Source: Streptomyces sp. 2131.1 (GTDB taxonomy: Bacteria > Actinomycetota > Actinomycetes > Streptomycetales > Streptomycetaceae). Taken from it: a stretch of 64,000 nt of DNA. Position numbers and translations under genes: made by a program. Below, one piece after another: positions 51,643 through 58,996 of this stretch (positions within the stretch are counted from its first letter, which is position 1; every line of letters begins with the position of its first letter). The DNA is taken from contig NZ_FNSY01000001.1 in assembly GCF_900105515.1 (NCBI RefSeq), positions 3,844,001 to 3,908,000 on the forward strand. Reading direction: 5' to 3'. The notes below the pieces were generated by a model. It searched no databases. It was not told where the DNA came from and saw only the letters and a program-made list of their open reading frames with translations.

Positions 51643-52656
51643 ATGATTCCGGAGGCCGATATAGGCGCCAGTCGCGACTACGAACTGGTCGATGTGCGAG
51701 CCAACTTCACCACCAAGAACGTGGCCGCTGCGTGGTTGATGCTGGCGCTGGGTGCCAACCGGGAGCATGCCGGAAACGACGGTTATGACGACAGAGCGTC
51801 TCTGCACTACAGCTGGGACAGCACCGTTCAGAACCATGCTCGTGTGGCGGTGGGGGACGTCATAGCTCTTTGGGACAGGAAGGAGCTCGTCGGCGTTTCG
51901 GTGATAGAGGCGATCAACACTGCTTCGGCCGAGAAGGTGCTGTACTCCTGTCCTCGGTGTGGCAAGGCTGACATCAAACGGCGTCACCGAGAGAAGCCAG
52001 CCTACCGCTGCGGCAAGTGCGGACACCTCTTTGCCGCCCCACGTCAGAAAACCAAGTCGGTGACTACCTACCGGTCTTCGCACGGCAAGAGATGGATGAA
52101 CGGGCGTGGTCTGCTCTCGGGCTCCGAGCTGCGGGCCCTCTGCGAATCTCCGAAGTCGCAGTTGAGTATGCGCCCTGCGCGATGGGAGCGGCTACGGCAG
52201 GCACTTCTCGACGCCACCGGTCAGGCCAGCACCGTGAAGGACATTGCCGCAGCCGCTCGTCTGGCCATAGCAGGAGGCCACAAGGAATCGTTCGTGCGAA
52301 CGCGCGTCGGGCAAGAGGCTTTCCGCGCACGTCTGTTGCGCGAGCAGGGCGAAGTGTGCGCCTTCACGGGCCCCACGCCGGCGGACGCCCTGGAAGCGGC
52401 TCACCTCTACAGCTATGCCGAGAGTGGCGAGCACCACGAGTATGGCGGGCTGCTCCTGCGCCGTGACATCCACAGGCTCTTTGACCTCGGCCATATCGCG
52501 GTGGACGTGGCCTCCGGAACCCTCGACGTGATCCCGAGCCTTCACGGCTATCCGTGTTACGCGCAGCTGCACGGCCAACCTGTGGCGGTGCAGCTGCGAC
52601 CTGAACATCGGGTCTGGCTTGATGCGCATTGGCTCGGTAAGCGCCCGCGCGCGTGA
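51643..52656 (+). CDS. HNH endonuclease with EVE-like N-terminal domain
   Basis: A protein of 337 residues. The N-terminal ~90 residues, starting near YELVDVRANFTTKNVAAAWL and ending VAVGDVIALWDRKELVG, resemble an EVE/PUA-like domain that in bacteria reads modified bases. A zinc ribbon follows: CPRCGKAD (Cys103, Cys106) and CGKCGHLF. The C-terminal domain is HNH_2-like: CAFTGPTPADALEAAHLYSY, then LLLRRDIHRLFDLGHIAVD. EVE-HNH proteins are known as modification-dependent (type IV) restriction enzymes. It is divergent from drmA. The start at 51643 has no strong ribosome binding site. The resident C5 methylation must be tolerated by it. Confidence 0.8.
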   Translation: MIPEADIGASRDYELVDVRANFTTKNVAAAWLMLALGANREHAGNDGYDDRASLHYSWDSTVQNHARVAVGDVIALWDRKELVGVSVIEAINTASAEKVLYSCPRCGKADIKRRHREKPAYRCGKCGHLFAAPRQKTKSVTTYRSSHGKRWMNGRGLLSGSELRALCESPKSQLSMRPARWERLRQALLDATGQASTVKDIAAAARLAIAGGHKESFVRTRVGQEAFRARLLREQGEVCAFTGPTPADALEAAHLYSYAESGEHHEYGGLLLRRDIHRLFDLGHIAVDVASGTLDVIPSLHGYPCYAQLHGQPVAVQLRPEHRVWLDAHWLGKRPRA

Positions 52657-52687
52657 CAGCGTCGGTGGTGGGAGGGGCCGCGACGAT

Positions 52688-52966
52688 CTACTCCGCGCTG
52701 GCGTGCTTCCTTCGGGTCCGGGCCAGCCAGGCCCAGCGGGTGAGGGCGCCGACGACGAGGGAGACGAGGATGGCACCCCAGTCGATGACGTGGGGGAGGC
52801 CGGGGAAGAAGGCGAAGAACGCGAGCGAGGCGGCGGCGCCAATGGCGAAGGCGATGATGCCGGCGCGGCGGTGCTTCGCTTCCTGGACGGGGTCCTGGGG
52901 CGAGGTCTCGGGGGGCACGTGCGGCTCACTTGGTGATGTGGTGGCACTGGCTGACTCGCCGCACAC
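52688..52966 (-). CDS. Small membrane protein, hypothetical
   Basis: A protein of 92 residues. After ~30 polar residues come two hydrophobic stretches, AGIIAFAIGAAASLAFFAFF and WGAILVSLVVGALTRWAWLA, and a basic tail (RTRRKHASAE), so it has two membrane segments. It is convergent with the HNH gene. Similar small proteins are common in Streptomyces genomes. Function unknown; it might be an independent gene of the island. Confidence 0.6.
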   Translation of the reverse strand: MCGESASATTSPSEPHVPPETSPQDPVQEAKHRRAGIIAFAIGAAASLAFFAFFPGLPHVIDWGAILVSLVVGALTRWAWLARTRRKHASAE

Positions 52967-53237
52967 CGTTGATGACGAGGGGGCTGCTGCAGGTGCGAGA
53001 TGGGCATCGTCGGCTTGGCCGCGCTATTCGCCGTCCGCACCCGTCCGCCCTCGCCCGTTCTCGGCGGCCATCTCAGTGAACTGAAGGGGTGCTGGGTCGC
53101 GGTCCGCCGTGATCTACTCGGCGGCCACCAGTGGCGCCAGCTGTACGGGCACGTCGAAGCAGGCAAGGGAACGAGAGGCCGGTCCTGACTCGAAATTCTG
53201 CTGCGATCGGGTCCGCGGCTGATGAGATGCTCGTCTC
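52967..53237. other. 271-bp gap before the HEPN gene
   Basis: No gene is convincing here. It should carry the promoter of the HEPN gene and of the small membrane protein on the opposite strand. I see no repeat or hairpin. Confidence 0.35.
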
Positions 53238-54224
53238 ATGAGCGAAGGCGGATCGGACGCTGAGAAGTCCCGCGACCTCTCTGACCACCCCGGTTGGTTT
53301 GGGTGGGGCTACGGCGATGGTCGTGGTGGTTTCGTCCTGGCGATTCATGCGGACTGGCCCGCTTACCCATGCTCGCCGGGTGGGGTGCACGGTCTGTTCG
53401 ACTTGGCGCAGTTCCCGGAGGGCACCCGTTTCGAGCCCATGGATGACATTGATCGCTGTGTCCTGTTCAACGCGTACAACTATGACTCGAAGAAGCCGCA
53501 CCCTCCCCGGGATCCGTGGTCGCGGGATGCGTTCCAGGTGGCGATCTGGCATGAAGACCTGCTTCGCCTGCGGAAGGAGGGCCTCATCAGCGGCGTTACC
53601 CCGATCAGTCATCGCGAGTGGGAGCTCCGCCGGCGCATCGAGATGGGATGGAAGCGGGGAGTCAGGTACTTCACCAAGGACGATCAAGGCAACAGTCGGG
53701 AGATCTCGCTTCCAAGCCTGCCCGAGCTACCGGTAGAAGAAGATTTCTGGGATGGCGATCCCTACACGTACCCCGCCTTCGAGGAAGACGGCAACGAGTC
53801 TCCTCTGACGATCACCGCCTCGGGTTGGGAAGTCGTCACCCAGCAGCTCTCGGAGCAGGTCGAGCTTCCCGAGTTTCTGCCAGACCTGCGCAAGCTCTTG
53901 GACAACGAGCTCTATGACCATGCGGTCCGCGAAGTCGGGATCGCGGTTGAGTCGGCGTTGCGAGACGTGGTGGGCAACGATGATGGGTACGGTCAGAGGC
54001 TCGTTGGGGAGTTCATCGACCACCTGCATGACGAAGTCTTCGTCTACAACACGATGCTGAAGATCTACCGACTCCGGCTGCGGACGTTCTTCAAGTTCGT
54101 TCGCAACCCGCACGCCCACCGCAAGATCTCCCTGACACGGCCTCACGCCCTCTCCTTGACTGCACATGCCCTCCACCTGCTGAGCGACATCCAGCAGTTT
54201 GGCGGCGAGGGAGACCAGCAGTAA
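53238..54224 (+). CDS. HEPN-type (TIGR02391-like) protein, probable abortive-infection component
   Basis: A protein of 328 residues. The N-terminal ~195 residues are not recognised (Trp/Tyr-rich, soluble). The C-terminal ~130 resemble the TIGR02391 (Ymh) HEPN domain, with LYDHAVREVGIAVESALRDV and a distal FVRNPHAHRKI, where Arg289 and His294 fit R-x4-H, the catalytic pair of HEPN ribonucleases. HEPN proteins cut RNA to stop phage growth. It is the last gene before attR and probably part of the defence cargo. The ATG at 53238 is the first in the frame. Confidence 0.65.
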   Translation: MSEGGSDAEKSRDLSDHPGWFGWGYGDGRGGFVLAIHADWPAYPCSPGGVHGLFDLAQFPEGTRFEPMDDIDRCVLFNAYNYDSKKPHPPRDPWSRDAFQVAIWHEDLLRLRKEGLISGVTPISHREWELRRRIEMGWKRGVRYFTKDDQGNSREISLPSLPELPVEEDFWDGDPYTYPAFEEDGNESPLTITASGWEVVTQQLSEQVELPEFLPDLRKLLDNELYDHAVREVGIAVESALRDVVGNDDGYGQRLVGEFIDHLHDEVFVYNTMLKIYRLRLRTFFKFVRNPHAHRKISLTRPHALSLTAHALHLLSDIQQFGGEGDQQ

Positions 54225-54339
54225 GACGCTCAGGTCTGGCACTCCGCTCCCACATCTGCATTCCGCCGAAGCGGTCAGCTGCGTCATTGACGGAGACATC
54301 GGCTACCTGGGAACCAAGGGGCACGTAACGGACCAGCGC

Positions 54340-54360
54340 TGCGTGAGCGCTGCGTGAGCG
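54340..54360 (+). promoter_or_regulatory. Putative integrase arm-type sites, right end
   Basis: Two copies of TGCGTGAGCG at 54340-54349 and 54351-54360, again 11 bp apart and in the same orientation as the pair at 7640-7660, 117 bp before attR. It supports both ends belonging to one element. Confidence 0.7.
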
Positions 54361-54477
54361 GACCGGGCGGCACAGGATGGATTTGGTGGCATGTGGAGCG
54401 GGGGCTGTGGCTCTCTGACCTGGCGAAATGAGATTCGGCGACATCGTCCGGCATGGGCTGAGATGATCTTGCAGGCC

Positions 54478-54520
54478 CTCGTAATGCGTAGGTCTCGGGT
54501 TCGAATCCCGAAGGCGGCTC
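54478..54520 (+). repeat. attR core (43-bp direct repeat of tRNA-Thr 3' half)
   Basis: Identical to 7506-7548. Here it is a bare 3' half of the tRNA without the 5' half, followed by the original host terminator. Confidence 0.95.
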
Positions 54521-54527
54521 CATGATG

Positions 54528-54558
54528 AACCCCAGGTCGAGCCTTCGGCCTGGGGTTT
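54528..54558 (+). terminator. Original terminator of tRNA-Thr, displaced by the island
   Basis: The stem AACCCCAGG (54528-54536) pairs with CCTGGGGTT (54549-54557), with an inner GAGCCTTCGGC and a short T-rich end. It matches the layout of the element's own terminator at 7554-7590 but differs in the loop. Confidence 0.85.
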
Positions 54559-54617
54559 CTTGTTTGGGGCGATCCTTTTGCTTGCTCGTGGGGGATGGAT
54601 GCGGAGATCCCCAACGC

Positions 54618-55028
54618 ATGCGTGAAGTGCGGTCACTGGGCCTCCTGAGTTCGCTCGCGAGCCAGCAGGAGTACGCCCGGCACAAGGGCGAAACGGCCGG
54701 GCAGACGGGCGCGCCGCGCGAAGAGGACCGGGCCCGTGTTGCCGCGTATCTGCGCAGAGGGCACGTCGTGCCGGCGATCATGGAGTACACGACCGACATC
54801 CTTCAGGACCGGTTCGGCACCTCAGGCGGCAGCGGCATCCTGACCGATGGGACGTACTACTGGCGCGGAGATGCTGCGGACTACGTCGAGACGCACGGCG
54901 TGAGCCCCGGCGACGCGTTCGTCCGGCATGTGGACGGCTGGAACGGCGGGCCGCCGTCCTTGACCCAGGACGACATCATGGATATCGATGACTACTTCAT
55001 GCACCTGCGTCGCGAGCGGCCGGCGTGA
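54618..55028 (+). CDS. Hypothetical protein, 136 residues
   Basis: Not recognised. It starts MREVRSLGLLSSLASQQEYA and has no membrane segments. The C-terminal half contains GILTDGTYYWRGDAADYVET and DIMDIDDYFMHLRRERPA, an acidic helical end. It lies just outside attR, so it is chromosomal, and is followed by the two Imm50-like genes in the same direction, 24 bp apart. It might belong with them as a small immunity or toxin locus, but no toxin is seen. Confidence 0.65.
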   Translation: MREVRSLGLLSSLASQQEYARHKGETAGQTGAPREEDRARVAAYLRRGHVVPAIMEYTTDILQDRFGTSGGSGILTDGTYYWRGDAADYVETHGVSPGDAFVRHVDGWNGGPPSLTQDDIMDIDDYFMHLRRERPA

Positions 55029-55052
55029 CCGTATCCGGCCAGCACCAGGGCT

Positions 55053-55565
55053 ATGACCGCAAGGCTCTTGGCCCGGAACTGTGAGGTTCTCGCCCCGCTC
55101 TACGGCGCGGACCCGTTGGATCTGAGTTGCGTCAGGCTCCGGTCCGTTCACCTCGACTGGCGCGGGCCCACCGTGACGCTGCGGCTGGATCTGCCCGCTC
55201 CGTCCTTGCCGCTGCCGGAGGAGTGGGTGGCCGCGGGCGTCGACACGGTACAGGGGCAGCTCCAGTTCCTTGCTGTGGATGATCTGGAGCTGGAGGGCTG
55301 GGAGGCCGGGCTGCTCGTGTCTTTCGAGCTGGCGGTGCTCAGTGGGAGTGGCCACAGGATCCGTGTCTCGGTGTCGCGCTGCGGGGAGTCCGAGTTCCTT
55401 CGCTTCACCGGCAGTGGCGATGTCCTCGTCGGTCACATCAGCGGGTTTCGGGTGGGCCCGGAAGGTGCGGACAGCGGGCCTCACTGCTTCCGCAGCAGGC
55501 TCGACGCCAAGCTGCACACCACTGTTCCCGGCCCGAGTGAAAAGACCTTCCATGAACGACTCTGA
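55053..55565 (+). CDS. Imm50-like immunity protein
   Basis: A protein of 170 residues. It is similar to Imm50 family proteins (a beta-rich fold of polymorphic toxin immunity) by segments such as LSCVRLRSVHLDWRGPTVTL and QFLAVDDLELEGWEAG. The following gene has the same order of strands (VHFDERGCSVTL, FFLRFHDARDVRVRGWG), so the two are tandem paralogues. They overlap by 14 bp. The usual partner would be a polymorphic toxin, which is not found within the window. Confidence 0.7.
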   Translation: MTARLLARNCEVLAPLYGADPLDLSCVRLRSVHLDWRGPTVTLRLDLPAPSLPLPEEWVAAGVDTVQGQLQFLAVDDLELEGWEAGLLVSFELAVLSGSGHRIRVSVSRCGESEFLRFTGSGDVLVGHISGFRVGPEGADSGPHCFRSRLDAKLHTTVPGPSEKTFHERL

Positions 55566-55914
55566 GGATGCTGCCGAGAGCGGCCCGGCGCTTCCGGCGC
55601 TGTGCGCGAGTGATGTCCTGAGCAGCAGCGATCTCTTCTACGTTCACTTCGACGAACGAGGCTGCTCCGTCACCCTCGGGTTCTCCCGTGTGCACGGCAG
55701 CGAGGGCGTCGAGTTCTTTCTGCGCTTCCATGACGCACGCGATGTGCGCGTGCGGGGTTGGGGTGCCCCGGGGCGGAAGGACGTCCTCGTCGAGAGAGGG
55801 GGCGACGGGGCAGTACGGGTGTCGGCTTCTTCCGTTGGGTCGTTGGTGCGGTTCCGCGCCACCGGCGTCACCGTGTCGAGGACGCGTGACTTCCGTGCGG
55901 CGGGGAGTGGATGA
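55552..55914 (+). CDS. Imm50-like immunity protein (tandem paralogue)
   Basis: A protein of 120 residues starting at ATG 55552, inside the end of the previous gene. It keeps the same pattern as the preceding protein: a central LFYVHFDERGCSVTLGFSR, then FLRFHDARDVRVRGWG, then VRFRATGVTVSRTRDFR near the C-terminus, but it lacks much of the middle. The two are likely duplicates that have diverged. Probable function is immunity to a secreted toxin; no toxin is seen. Confidence 0.68.
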   Translation: MNDSEDAAESGPALPALCASDVLSSSDLFYVHFDERGCSVTLGFSRVHGSEGVEFFLRFHDARDVRVRGWGAPGRKDVLVERGGDGAVRVSASSVGSLVRFRATGVTVSRTRDFRAAGSG

Positions 55915-55941
55915 GCGGCATCGTCCCCATCGGCGCCTCCG

Positions 55942-56244
55942 TCATGGTTCGTCGGTCTCGGCGGAGGTGAGGACGATGCCCTTCGCCAGGGAGTCCGTGC
56001 CGTCTCCCGACAGGCGGACCGTCGCGCTGTGGGGTGGGTCGAGGAACTCCATGGCCTTCGCGTAGCAGTTGATGTGGTCGAGGGTCAGGAGGACGGGAGC
56101 CGTGGCTGCGGCGGTGGGTGAGTGGACTGTGAAGTGCTGGCCGGTGCGGGCTACGCCGCCTACGCAGCGGACTACGCAGGTGGCGGCCTCGGGGCTTCGC
56201 TCCTCCACCGCGTAGATCTGGAGTTCGGACGCGGGAGGGTTCAC
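55942..56244 (-). CDS. Hypothetical protein, 100 residues
   Basis: Not recognised. It starts from GTG 56244 with AGGAGA just upstream. Two beta-rich stretches (LQIYAVEERSPEAATCVVRC and HFTVHSPTAAATAPVLLTLD) precede NCYAKAMEFLDPPHSATVRL. There are no membrane segments. It overlaps the DUF4345 gene by 4 bp, so it is coupled with it, and TetR is divergent from the pair. Confidence 0.65.
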   Translation of the reverse strand: MNPPASELQIYAVEERSPEAATCVVRCVGGVARTGQHFTVHSPTAAATAPVLLTLDHINCYAKAMEFLDPPHSATVRLSGDGTDSLAKGIVLTSAETDEP

Positions 56245-56645
56245 GGTGTCTCCTGTGCGGGCCGGCGGGTGGTGCGTTCGTCGGCGTCGGCGAGCCAGAG
56301 CCAGATCGGCGGCAGGACCAGCTCGATCACGGTCAGTGCTACCTGGAACGGGTGCGGCCAGCCGTGTGCGGCCAGGGACAGCAGGCGGCCCGCCGCACCC
56401 AGCAGGAACACCGCCGCGAGCCATCGGACCGCGTGGGCCGGGATGGGGTGTTGGCGGGCAGCCCACAGCCAGGCCAGTCCGTAGCCGGTGAAGATCGCGC
56501 CGAAGAAGCGGCCCAGGCTGTCGATCGTGGCGCCCGCGTCGGACTCACCCGGGATCGCGGCGTTGCCGGCGATCACGTGGAACAGGCCGATCGCCACGCA
56601 CGCGACCCCTGTCACCCAGGCGAACATCCGCAGTGCTCTGCTCAT
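56241..56645 (-). CDS. DUF4345-type membrane protein
   Basis: A protein of 134 residues with four hydrophobic helices, starting MSRALRMFAWVTGVACVAIG, then DSLGRFFGAIFTGYGLAWLW, VRWLAAVFLLGAAGRLLSLA and a last one (VALTVIELVLPPIWLWL). These match the DUF4345 family. ATG 56645 is used; a run of G residues with GAG lies only two bases before it, so an ATG 24 bp upstream is possible. The divergent TetR gene shares an inverted-repeat operator, so TetR probably controls this pair. Confidence 0.8.
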   Translation of the reverse strand: MSRALRMFAWVTGVACVAIGLFHVIAGNAAIPGESDAGATIDSLGRFFGAIFTGYGLAWLWAARQHPIPAHAVRWLAAVFLLGAAGRLLSLAAHGWPHPFQVALTVIELVLPPIWLWLADADERTTRRPAQETP

Positions 56646-56662
56646 GGCTCCCCCTGCGTTAG

Positions 56663-56716
56663 TTGACATGCGTCTACTTAGGGTCAGCCTAGGGGGCCTT
56701 GGTAGACGTGTGTCAA
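56663..56716. promoter_or_regulatory. Inverted repeat operator/promoter between the DUF4345 and tetR genes
   Basis: TTGACATGCGTCTAC (56663-56677) and GTAGACGTGTGTCAA (56702-56716) are reverse complements at 13 of 15 positions. Each arm also contains TTGACA, a consensus -35, one per strand. It looks like a TetR-type operator that overlaps divergent promoters. Confidence 0.75.
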
Positions 56717-56729
56717 GTAAGCTGCGGGC

Positions 56730-57356
56730 GTGCCGCCCCGTCGCCGTCTGAATCCCGCCGACCGCCGCGCCCAGCTGCTGGCCGTCGGCGCGCGCCTCTT
56801 CGCCGCATCGCCCTATGACGACGTGCTCATGGAGGACGTGGCGCGCGAGGCGGGGGTGTCACGCGCCCTGCTCTACCAGCACTTCCCCAGCAAGCACGCG
56901 CTCTTCGCGGCGGTCTACCAGCAGGCGGCCGAGCAGCTGCTCGTGGCGACCAGGTTCGAGCCGGGGGCCTCGCTCGTCGAGCAGCTCACCCAGGGGCTGG
57001 ACGCCCACCTCGACTACTTCGTCGCGAACCGCCACGCCGTGCTGGCCGCGAACCGTGTGCTGGCGGGCGATCCGGTCATCCAGACGATCATGACGGACGA
57101 ACTCGACGCCCTGCGCTCACGCCTGCTCGGCGTGCTCCCGCTGGCCGACGAGCGCGTGCGTGACGCGGTGTCCGCCGCGCTGAAGGCGTGGCTCGTCTTC
57201 GTGCAGGTGCTCTGCGTCGACTGGCTCACCCGTGAGACCTGCACCCGCACCGAGTTGCGCGACACCTGCGTCGGGGCCGCGGTGGGGGCGTTGCGCCCGC
57301 TGCTCCCCGAGGACCCTGCCGCCGACTGGCCGTCGCCCGCCCCGATCCAGGACTAG
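56730..57356 (+). CDS. TetR-family transcriptional regulator
   Basis: A protein of 208 residues. The helix-turn-helix is VLMEDVAREAGVSRALLYQH with FPSKHALFAAVY after it, the TetR signature. The C-terminal domain (ligand binding) is typical in size. It is divergent from the DUF4345/hypothetical pair over an inverted-repeat operator and is likely to repress that pair and itself. GTG 56730 is the start; the 3' end overlaps the GH43 gene tail-to-tail by 4 bp. Confidence 0.9.
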   Translation: MPPRRRLNPADRRAQLLAVGARLFAASPYDDVLMEDVAREAGVSRALLYQHFPSKHALFAAVYQQAAEQLLVATRFEPGASLVEQLTQGLDAHLDYFVANRHAVLAANRVLAGDPVIQTIMTDELDALRSRLLGVLPLADERVRDAVSAALKAWLVFVQVLCVDWLTRETCTRTELRDTCVGAAVGALRPLLPEDPAADWPSPAPIQD

Positions 57357-58861
57357 CCCTCCAGCGGCTCGTAGTCGAACCAGTCGAAGTGCACCGTCCC
57401 GCCGGCCGCGTACAGGCCGATCACGCGGCCCGTGAAGCCGCCGGTCACCTCCGTGGAGAGGTAGCGCCCGTCGAGGGCGCCCAGCACCGTGAACGTGCCG
57501 TCCGGTTCCTCGAAGCCCAGGGACACCGTGTCCGGGCCGGTGCAGGGGGCGAGGGGTGGGCGGGTGCGTACGACGTCGACGCCGAGGACCACGGGGCCCG
57601 AGGGCGCCGGGCGGGTCGCGACCACTTGGCGGAGGGGGCCGATCCGGGCGAGCAGGCGGATCTCGTCGGCGTCCGCCTCGACCGCGTAGTGGTGGGCCTC
57701 GTCGAGGCGGACCGCGAGGCCGCCGCGGCCGTCCGCCGCGTCGGCCAGGGTACGGGCGCGGCACGACAGGTGCTGCTGGCGGCGGCCGGTGAACACCGCG
57801 TCCGGGTCGTCCAGCGAGCCGCCCCGGCCGTGCAGGGTCAGCCACCCGGGGCGCTCCGTGGTGCCGGACCGGCCGGCGGTCGAGCGACGGGGCGAGATCC
57901 AGTACGGGCGCGGCTCGGCCAGGTCGAAGTCGTCCCGGACCGGGGCGCCGGGGGCGGGCGTCAACGGCCAGGGCGGGGCCGCGAGTTCCGTGGCCACCTC
58001 GCCGACGACGGGCCAGCCGTCCACCCAGGTCACCGGGGCCAGGAAGGTCTCGCGGCCCAGCACGTGCCAGCCGGGGGTGCCGCCGCCCGGGCGCACGCCG
58101 AGCAGCACCAGCCACCAGGAGCCGTCGGGCCCCTGGACCAGGTCGGCGTGGCCGGTGTTCTGTACCGGGTGCTCGCGGCCCCGGTGGGTGAGCACCGGGT
58201 TGTCCGGGCAGGGCTCGAACGGGCCGGCGGGGGAGGGGCCGCGCGCGACCGAGACGGCGTGGCCGCGCTCGGTGCCGCCCTCCGCGATGACCAGGTACCA
58301 GTGGTCGCCGATCCGGTACAGGTGCGGGGCCTCCGGCGCCTTCGCCCCGGGGGCGCCGGACCAGATGCGCCGGGGTTCACCGAAGGTCTCGCCGGTGTGC
58401 GGGTCGATACGGACCTGGGAGACGCCGGCCACGGTGCACCAGCAGGTGCCGTCCTCGTCCCAGGCCAGGTCCGGGTCGATGCCGGGGACGCCGGGGAGCG
58501 GGACCGGGTCCGACCAGGGACCGGTCGGGTCGGTGGTGGTGAACAGCAGGTTGCCCACCTCGACGTTGGTGACGATGAGCCAGAACCGGCCGTCGTGGTG
58601 GCGGAGCGTCGGCGCGTAGATGCCGCCGGATGCCCGGGTGCCCACGGGCAGGTGCAACTGCCCGGGCCGGTCCAGGACGTTGCCGATCTGCGTCCAGTGG
58701 ACGAGGTCGCGGCTGTGGAACAGCGGGATGCCCGGGAAGTACTCGAAGCTGGAGCACGCCAGGTAGTAGTCCTCGCCGACGCGGCAGACGCTCGGGTCGG
58801 GGTGGAATCCGGGGATCACCGGGTTGTCGACGGTCGTGCCCGTCTGGTCTCGGACTGGCAT
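57353..58861 (-). CDS. Glycoside hydrolase family 43 (beta-xylosidase/arabinofuranosidase-like)
   Basis: A protein of 502 residues. The N-terminal five-bladed propeller has NPVIPGFHPDPSVCRVGEDY (catalytic Asp), PGIDPDLAWDEDGT and PEAPHLYRIGDHWYLVIAEG (likely acid Glu). The C-terminal ~190 residues form a beta-sandwich domain, as in GH43 beta-xylosidases. There is no signal peptide, so it is probably cytoplasmic and acts on imported xylo-oligosaccharides. A perfect palindrome upstream (58920-58935) suggests LacI-type control. The start at 58861 begins MPVRDQTGTTVDNP. Confidence 0.87.
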   Translation of the reverse strand: MPVRDQTGTTVDNPVIPGFHPDPSVCRVGEDYYLACSSFEYFPGIPLFHSRDLVHWTQIGNVLDRPGQLHLPVGTRASGGIYAPTLRHHDGRFWLIVTNVEVGNLLFTTTDPTGPWSDPVPLPGVPGIDPDLAWDEDGTCWCTVAGVSQVRIDPHTGETFGEPRRIWSGAPGAKAPEAPHLYRIGDHWYLVIAEGGTERGHAVSVARGPSPAGPFEPCPDNPVLTHRGREHPVQNTGHADLVQGPDGSWWLVLLGVRPGGGTPGWHVLGRETFLAPVTWVDGWPVVGEVATELAAPPWPLTPAPGAPVRDDFDLAEPRPYWISPRRSTAGRSGTTERPGWLTLHGRGGSLDDPDAVFTGRRQQHLSCRARTLADAADGRGGLAVRLDEAHHYAVEADADEIRLLARIGPLRQVVATRPAPSGPVVLGVDVVRTRPPLAPCTGPDTVSLGFEEPDGTFTVLGALDGRYLSTEVTGGFTGRVIGLYAAGGTVHFDWFDYEPLEG

Positions 58862-58919
58862 GGCATCCGTTCCTGGTACGTCGCGCGCGTGCTGCCGGAG
58901 CCGTTGACGGAGCGCCTTC

Positions 58920-58935
58920 GTCGAAGCGCTTCGAC
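58920..58935. promoter_or_regulatory. 16-bp perfect palindrome, LacI-type operator
   Basis: GTCGAAGCGCTTCGAC is a perfect palindrome with central GCGC, the layout of LacI-family operators. It lies 59 bp upstream of the GH43 start. No LacI-family gene is next to it. Confidence 0.75.
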
Positions 58936-58996
58936 AACGTGGTGACCCGCGTGACCCTAATGACCCGCCGGGCGCACGACAAGGGGTGGCGTCGCC

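Larger units (their letters stand above)
7506..54520. mobile_element. ~47 kb integrative mobilizable island in tRNA-Thr(CGT)
   Basis: The ends are defined by an exact 43-bp direct repeat: 7506-7548, the tRNA 3' half, and 54478-54520. Paired TGCGTGAGCG motifs lie inside both ends. Inside are an integrase, an Xis-like gene, an XRE regulator, a DUF3631 ATPase, a DUF2637 protein, MobC and a relaxase. Two further recombinase operons and a large cargo of defence and metabolic genes follow. No conjugative DNA translocase (TraB/FtsK type) or type IV secretion gene is recognised. By content it is an integrative mobilizable element or a decayed actinomycete integrative conjugative element. Confidence 0.9.

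Noticed and set aside
7506..54520. CRISPR array in the defence island
   Set aside because: No regular repeat-spacer pattern is seen; the tandem and iteron-like repeats have wrong sizes or spacing.
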